Source of the DNA: Anaerolineales bacterium UBA2317
GTDB taxonomy: Bacteria > Chloroflexota > Anaerolineae > Anaerolineales > Villigracilaceae
NCBI GenBank assembly: GCA_002345215.1
Contig: DDVH01000025.1
Location: 85,434-111,638, forward strand
Direction: 5' to 3'
DNA: 26,205 bases
Below the pieces are notes generated by a model. It saw only the letters and a list, made by a program, of their open reading frames with translations, searched no databases and was not told the origin of the DNA. A program made the position numbers and the translations under genes. Shown in pieces: positions 22,431 to 26,205 of the stretch. The stretch's first letter is position 1. Every line of letters starts with the position of its first letter.

Positions 22431-22952
22431 TTATAACCAAGCCCACAAAATCCAGAACACAATCATCACGATACCGAGACCAATTTTTGCGGCTACAGAC
22501 CAACCCCAGCCAGTCATCCAGGCTTTGGTGTTGGCAAAGGCTTGTGCCTTATCTCTGAGGCGACGCCACTCTGCAAAGTATAGCCCAGCCGGTGCGGCTA
22601 ACATGCCAGCAATTGGAGTCATTACCAAACTAACACCCACACCTGCAATGAACGCCCAAATGATGGAACTCCACGGCACGTTTTTATCGCGTACATGTTT
22701 GGCGATGATGATGTTATCTCCAATGTTACCGCCAATCATCAAGATGGTGATAAGCACAAACAATAACCAATCTACCCAAGTCATTGCGCCTATGGAGGCT
22801 TGGACGACAGCATAAATTAATGTGCCAATCCACATGACAGTTAAGCCGGGGAAAATGGGTATCAATAATCCAAGTAAACCAAAAACTAGCAAGGTTAAGA
22901 CGACAACTTGTAAAATTGTTTGAGCAAATAATTCGAGTGTTTCTGGATCCAT
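22431..22952 (-). CDS. DUF456-family membrane protein
   Basis: 173 residues and about five hydrophobic segments. The glycine-rich start of the fold (LLVFGLLGLLIPIFPGLTVMW), the loop NIGDNIIIAKHVRDK and TPIAGMLAAPAGLYFAEWRR match DUF456, a family of small integral membrane proteins of unknown function. ATGGAG lies about 6 bases upstream of the ATG. Confidence 0.85.
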   Translation of the reverse strand: MDPETLELFAQTILQVVVLTLLVFGLLGLLIPIFPGLTVMWIGTLIYAVVQASIGAMTWVDWLLFVLITILMIGGNIGDNIIIAKHVRDKNVPWSSIIWAFIAGVGVSLVMTPIAGMLAAPAGLYFAEWRRLRDKAQAFANTKAWMTGWGWSVAAKIGLGIVMIVFWILWAWL

Positions 22953-23041
22953 TTATTCTCCATATGCTTGGTCGAGACGCAAGCGGTCGAAATCAACAAT
23001 TTCCAAAAGTAATTTTGTTATAAAAATTTCTTTATTTACTG

Positions 23042-23086
23042 GTGGTTTCGATACGACACTCGCTTCGCTCGTATCTACTCAACCAC
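23042..23086. repeat. Palindromic repeat downstream of serS
   Basis: GTGGTT (23042-23047) pairs with AACCAC (23081-23086), and GATACGA (23050-23056) pairs with TCGTATC (23069-23075) around CACTCGCTTCGC. It lies 6 bases past the serS stop and may act as its 3' hairpin. The sequence resembles dispersed palindromic elements (recollection, not checked). Confidence 0.65.
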
Positions 23087-23091
23087 TGACT

Positions 23092-24360
23092 TTACTTAAT
23101 CACATCAATCCCGCCCATCCACGGGCGCAGAACTTCCGGCACAACGATTGAACCATCGGCTTGTTGATAATTTTCCATCACGGCAATCATGGTGCGCGGC
23201 AAACCAAGCCCTGAGCCGTTCAAGGTGTGCAAAATTTTTGCTTTGCCACCGTCGGCGGGACGATACTTTATATTCGCACGACGCGCCTGAAAGTCGCGCA
23301 CATTCGAGACCGAAGATACCTCTAACCACTCATCACAGCCCGGTGCCCACAACTCTAAATCGTATGTCAACGCGGCGGCGAAGCCTATATCGCCCGTACA
23401 AAGTTGCTTCACGCGATATGGAATCCCTAACAGGCTACAAGTCTCTTCGGCATCTTTCAACATTTTTTGATGTAACGCCTCAGACTCTTCGGGTGTACAG
23501 TAGGTGTACATTTCAACTTTATCAAACTGGTGACCACGCTTAATGCCACGCACGTCACGCCCAGCACTCATCTTTTCACGGCGGAAACAAGGCGTGTAAG
23601 CGGTGTACAACTTTGGCAAAGATTCTTCTTCCAAAATTTCATCCATGTGCAAACCGGTGAGTGGAATTTCAGCAGTCGGCACGAAGTAAAAATCTTCTTC
23701 ATGGTCTTTATATAAATTATCGGCAAACTTTGGCAATTGACCTGCTCCATACACAGTTGCAGTCTTCACCATGAATGGCAAATATTCTTCTTGATAACCT
23801 TGTTTGATGTGCAAATCTAACATCCAAGCAATTAAGGCACGTTGTAAACGCGCACCTGCTTTTTGCAAAATGTAAAAACGTGAGCCGGTCAATTTTGACC
23901 CGCGTTCAAAGTCGAGGATTCCAAGAGCAGGTCCAAGGTCCCAGTGTGGAAGCGGTTTGAAATCAAATTTGCGTGGCTCGCCGACAGTTTTCAAAATCAC
24001 ATTTTCATCTTCACTTTTTCCATACGGCGTGCGTTCATCAGGAACATTCGGAAGCGCTGATGCAATGGCGTTTAATTCTGATTCAACTTCTGCAACACGT
24101 TTATCTAACTCAGCAATTTTGTCGCCGACCAAACGCATCGCCTCAATTTTGGATTGGCGTTCTGCGGCATCTTTCATCTTGCTGATTTCTTTCGAGACGA
24201 CATTGCGCTCGGCTTTGAGTTTTTCAACTTCGTTTAGCAAAGTGCGGCGTTCTTCATCTAACTTCAAGATGAAGTTGATGGGAGAATCATCCATTTGCCT
24301 ATCTTGTAATGCCTTGCGGACAATTTCTGGCTTTTCACGAATTAAGTTGATATCTAACAT
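23092..24360 (-). CDS. serS: Seryl-tRNA synthetase
   Basis: 422 residues from the ATG at 24360, chosen because AAAAGGAG precedes it by 5 bases and MLDINLIREKPEIVRKAL is the usual N-terminus; a frame starting at 24381 adds seven unlikely residues. The N-terminal antiparallel coiled coil (about 30-100) grips the long variable arm of tRNA-Ser. The class II core has the serine-binding TAE (229-231), motif 2 FRREKMSAGRD (259-269) and motif 3 NGSGLGLPRTMIAVMENYQ (381-399). It charges tRNA-Ser with serine in the cytosol. Expression is predicted to be controlled by the serine T-box leader directly upstream. Confidence 0.97.
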   Translation of the reverse strand: MLDINLIREKPEIVRKALQDRQMDDSPINFILKLDEERRTLLNEVEKLKAERNVVSKEISKMKDAAERQSKIEAMRLVGDKIAELDKRVAEVESELNAIASALPNVPDERTPYGKSEDENVILKTVGEPRKFDFKPLPHWDLGPALGILDFERGSKLTGSRFYILQKAGARLQRALIAWMLDLHIKQGYQEEYLPFMVKTATVYGAGQLPKFADNLYKDHEEDFYFVPTAEIPLTGLHMDEILEEESLPKLYTAYTPCFRREKMSAGRDVRGIKRGHQFDKVEMYTYCTPEESEALHQKMLKDAEETCSLLGIPYRVKQLCTGDIGFAAALTYDLELWAPGCDEWLEVSSVSNVRDFQARRANIKYRPADGGKAKILHTLNGSGLGLPRTMIAVMENYQQADGSIVVPEVLRPWMGGIDVIK

Positions 24361-24400
24361 GTTTTCTCCTTTTGGAATCAACTAGCTTGCTGGTGTTTTC

Positions 24401-24418
24401 ACAGGAGCAAGCTCCTGT
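24401..24418 (-). promoter_or_regulatory. Hairpin between T-box terminator and serS ribosome binding site
   Basis: The 18-base sequence is a palindrome: a 7-bp stem with a 4-base loop. Its 3' arm on the transcript includes CTCCT, complementary to the serS AGGAG. The hairpin may therefore keep an anti-Shine-Dalgarno segment occupied, or it may simply be a repeat element. Confidence 0.4.
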
Positions 24419-24437
24419 ACTCCAAACAAACTTAACA

Positions 24438-24680
24438 AAATACGCCCCTCATCCGTTTGCAGGACGAAGGGGCGTCTCGTGGTGCCACCTGCTTTTATTG
24501 TTCTTTTGCAAGAACAAACTTGGGGTGTACTGTAACGGGTACTTCCCGATTCTCTTATGACACGTGTCTCTGCGAGAATGACTTGGCGAAGTGGATTTCA
24601 TCAATGCGTTGGTTGCTTTGCACACTCCAGCAACTCTCTGTACAACTATTTGATTACTTGTCTTCACGCTTGTCTTTATG
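24438..24680 (-). promoter_or_regulatory. T-box riboswitch (serine) controlling serS
   Basis: Read on the minus strand: Stem I starts near GACAAGCGTGAAGA, has the distal-loop motif AGAGAGTTGCTGGAGTGTGC, and its specifier loop reads GAAATCCA, with TCC (24595-24593) as a serine codon. The T-box sequence CAGGTGGCACCACG is at 24491-24478. Its bulge TGGC (24487-24484) pairs with GCCA, the acceptor end expected for tRNA-Ser, which has discriminator G. A terminator follows: ACGCCCCTTCGTCC (24475-24462) with GGATGAGGGGCG (24454-24443) and TATTTTG. Uncharged tRNA-Ser would stabilise the antiterminator and let serS be transcribed. Confidence 0.93.
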
Positions 24681-24692
24681 ATTTGCTTTCAG

Positions 24693-24765
24693 TGCCCCTA
24701 CGGGGATTCGAACCCCGGTCGTAGCCTTGAAAGGGCTGCGTCCTAGTCCACTAGACGATAGGGGC
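24693..24765 (-). tRNA. tRNA-Glu (anticodon UUC)
   Basis: 73 bases without encoded CCA. Acceptor stem GCCCCTA/TAGGGGC, D-loop GTCTAGTGGACTAGGAC, anticodon loop CTTTCAA with anticodon TTC (24731-24729), and T-arm CGGGGTTCGAATCCCCG. The first anticodon-stem pair (C-A) appears mismatched. The T-box leader of serS begins 18 bases after its 3' end. Confidence 0.93.
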
Positions 24766-24783
24766 AATGAGTTAAGCGGGCGA

Positions 24784-24812
24784 ATTCTATCATCCCCCGC
24801 ATTAAGCGTCAA
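24784..24812 (-). promoter_or_regulatory. Promoter of the tRNA-Glu / serS unit
   Basis: On the minus strand: TTGACG (24812-24807), a 17-base spacer and TAGAAT (24789-24784). The predicted start near 24777 is about 12 bases before the tRNA. No other promoter is visible between the tRNA and the T-box leader. Confidence 0.8.
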
Positions 24813-24825
24813 GAAGAATTATGGA

Positions 24826-25380
24826 TTAATTTTCTGGTTTTACGCGTTGATGTAACAACGCCATAATATCCACTGTTTTGCGGTTAATCAAAATCCCAGC
24901 GGATTCAACGCGCAAATTTGGAATCAAAATCGCGGTCAATGTGGCATTGAAGATGGGAATAAATTCACGCGTGCCTTCTGTTATCAAAGAGGTAAAGTCG
25001 AAACGACCGGGCAATTCCATAATGCCTTCAATTTCAAACATTTGAGTCGTTAAGCGAATCTTATGTTCAACCGTACTCACATATCCCCCACGCACAATGG
25101 CATGTGGACCTAAATCTTCTCTACGAGACATGCACATGGCATGTACTTTATTTTTCATCATGCGTACAATTTCAAAATGGTCAACTAATTTCGTAGGCAT
25201 AAGCAAACGCGCCATGCGTGCATCACTAACATCCACAGATGAATGTGTTGTGTCATTCATCATGCCCATAGCACCATGGCTTGTGACTGCCACTTTTCCA
25301 ACAGCGCGATATCCCGACGTGAAAATATCCACAGTGATAAAGCGTGATGTGCGGGGAGAAATACTGCTATCTAAAGACAT
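24826..25380 (-). CDS. Conserved protein of unknown function
   Basis: 184 residues, no signal peptide or membrane segment. The second half has a beta-rich pattern (KIRLTTQMFEIEGIMELPG, REFIPIFNATLTAI) that resembles the small DUF6812-type beta domain as I recall it; this is tentative. The first half (RFITVDIFTSGYRAVGKV) looks like a similar beta unit, so the protein may be a tandem duplication. It has no clear Shine-Dalgarno and starts 17 bases after the YgiT-type gene, as the last gene of the lepB operon. Confidence 0.78.
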   Translation of the reverse strand: MSLDSSISPRTSRFITVDIFTSGYRAVGKVAVTSHGAMGMMNDTTHSSVDVSDARMARLLMPTKLVDHFEIVRMMKNKVHAMCMSRREDLGPHAIVRGGYVSTVEHKIRLTTQMFEIEGIMELPGRFDFTSLITEGTREFIPIFNATLTAILIPNLRVESAGILINRKTVDIMALLHQRVKPEN

Positions 25381-25397
25381 GATGAAAAATGTTTCGG

Positions 25398-25688
25398 TTA
25401 AGAATCCTGCATGGGGTGTGAAAACCCGCTTCGAGGTCGAGAAAGAGGCGGCGTACGTCTTTTGGCTTGCGTCGGTTTGCCGGCGTTTGGGTCAAGCATA
25501 GTATCTAACCAATGAATTGATTGTTCATCATATTCACGCCTGCCACAGACATCGCAAATATAAGCAGGGAAATTCTGCACTGTGATTAACTCATTACCCA
25601 GCCGCGTAAAATAGGTAACATAACGAGAGTGCATCATACCTGCATGACATTGATTGCATGAGTAATTATTTGCAGTGTTTTGATTCAT
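25398..25688 (-). CDS. YgiT-type zinc-finger protein
   Basis: 96 residues. Two C-x2-C pairs (Cys11/Cys14 and Cys45/Cys48 in YICDVCGRREYDE) bind one zinc, and the part between them (TYFTRLGNELITVQNFPAYIC) matches YgiT-type zinc fingers, the N-terminal half of MqsA-like antitoxins. There is no C-terminal helix-turn-helix, and no MqsR-type toxin gene is adjacent, so an antitoxin role is doubtful. The tail is basic and rich in Pro, Arg and Ser. It starts 8 bases after the lepB stop. Confidence 0.82.
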   Translation of the reverse strand: MNQNTANNYSCNQCHAGMMHSRYVTYFTRLGNELITVQNFPAYICDVCGRREYDEQSIHWLDTMLDPNAGKPTQAKRRTPPLSRPRSGFSHPMQDS

Positions 25689-25696
25689 GTAAAATC

Positions 25697-26205
25697 CTAT
25701 TGTACGGCAAACACATCTGTATGTTCAATGACATCCCATAAATACCAGGGCCAATAAATAACGGCGGCTTTGCCAACAATATTTTCCATTGGCAACAAAC
25801 CCCAATCTTTTGAATCGTTTGAATTGTTGCGGTTATCACCCAACACAAATAAATAACCATCAGGTACAAGCCATTCACCTGAATAGGCAGGCGCTTGTGA
25901 AATATAAGGCTCATTTAACTGTTGACCATTCACAAAGACAAGGCTATTTTGAACGACAACAGTATCACCGGGTAAACCAATCACGCGTTTAATTAATTCC
26001 TCTTCAGGGTTGATGGGAAAATGAAACACAATAATATCGCCACGGTCTACGTTGCTCCACTGATAACTTAATTTATTAACCAAAATAAATTCGCCATCTT
26101 CCAATGTCGGTTGCATACTATAACCATCCACCCGCACTCGTGCCGAAATTGCATTGATACCCACAAACAAAATCAAAGCCATTAATAACGTTTGAAAAAT
26201 ATCAA
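25697..26205 (-). CDS. lepB: Signal peptidase I (5' end beyond the window)
   Basis: The frame is open to the right edge (DIFQTLL precedes the first internal Met at 26182), so the true start lies outside. Visible features: a membrane anchor (LLMALILFVGINAIS), the catalytic Ser in GYSMQPTL, the catalytic Lys in IKRVIGLPGD, and the conserved box LFVLGDNRNNSNDSKDWG. It removes signal peptides from secreted proteins on the outer face of the cytoplasmic membrane. It is the first visible gene of a three-gene operon with the YgiT-type and unknown genes. Confidence 0.95.
   Translation of the reverse strand, partial: DIFQTLLMALILFVGINAISARVRVDGYSMQPTLEDGEFILVNKLSYQWSNVDRGDIIVFHFPINPEEELIKRVIGLPGDTVVVQNSLVFVNGQQLNEPYISQAPAYSGEWLVPDGYLFVLGDNRNNSNDSKDWGLLPMENIVGKAAVIYWPWYLWDVIEHTDVFAVQ

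Noticed and set aside
25398..25688. Toxin-antitoxin pair with the YgiT-type protein as antitoxin
   Set aside because: No MqsR- or RelE-like toxin gene is adjacent, and the C-terminal HTH of MqsA is missing. The neighbours are lepB and a soluble protein of different type.

Overview
The window looks like chromosomal DNA of an anaerobic or facultative member of the Chloroflexota, most likely class Anaerolineae. This is an inference. It rests on the moderate GC content, lipoproteins with an N-L-A-C lipobox followed by Thr/Pro-rich tails, a T-box riboswitch in front of serS, short heptamer repeat arrays inside genes, and the M42 peptidase cluster. Most genes are housekeeping genes or lineage-specific proteins of unknown function. 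I see no phage, transposase, CRISPR array or rRNA.

Layout. 1-2176: signalling genes, namely a truncated STAS antagonist (minus), a single-domain response regulator, and a receiver-PAS-HD-GYP protein. 2179-2317: the SRP RNA gene with its own near-consensus promoter. 2338-4945: two tandem paralogous membrane-anchored proteins, a small membrane protein, and a Gln-rich lipoprotein on the other strand, separated by a two-way terminator. 5033-7574: a MEMO-family protein that converges, with overlapping 3' ends, on a membrane protein carrying a GAF-like region and a C-terminal helix-turn-helix-like segment. 7702-9531: two lipoproteins. 9595-13524: priA, a polytopic membrane protein and a phosphoribosyltransferase. 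13567-17235 (minus): sbcC, a PCu(A)C-type copper-chaperone lipoprotein and a DUF6174-like lipoprotein. 17261-22085 (plus): a Thr/Pro-rich anchored protein, three M42 metallopeptidases, one S51-type peptidase and a small unknown protein, tightly packed and ending in a strong terminator. 22131-22952 (minus): two small membrane proteins, one DUF456-like. 23092-24765 (minus): tRNA-Glu, then a serine T-box leader, then serS, apparently in one transcription unit. 24826-26205 (minus): lepB (cut by the window edge), a YgiT-type zinc-finger protein and an unknown protein.

The most noteworthy signals are not new enzymes. (1) 7-bp periodic repeat arrays of a few shared families lie inside coding sequence of priA (three arrays), sbcC (four) and the copper-chaperone gene, where one array runs right up to the start codon. 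(2) The serS T-box has readable specifier and acceptor-pairing elements and lies 18 nt downstream of a tRNA-Glu gene, with a single promoter visible for both. (3) Several promoters place the -10 box six bases before the ATG, which predicts leaderless mRNAs, and one palindromic -10 appears to serve two divergent genes. (4) The membrane protein at 5859-7574 looks like a membrane-anchored one-component regulator. I found no convincing new defence or mobile system.
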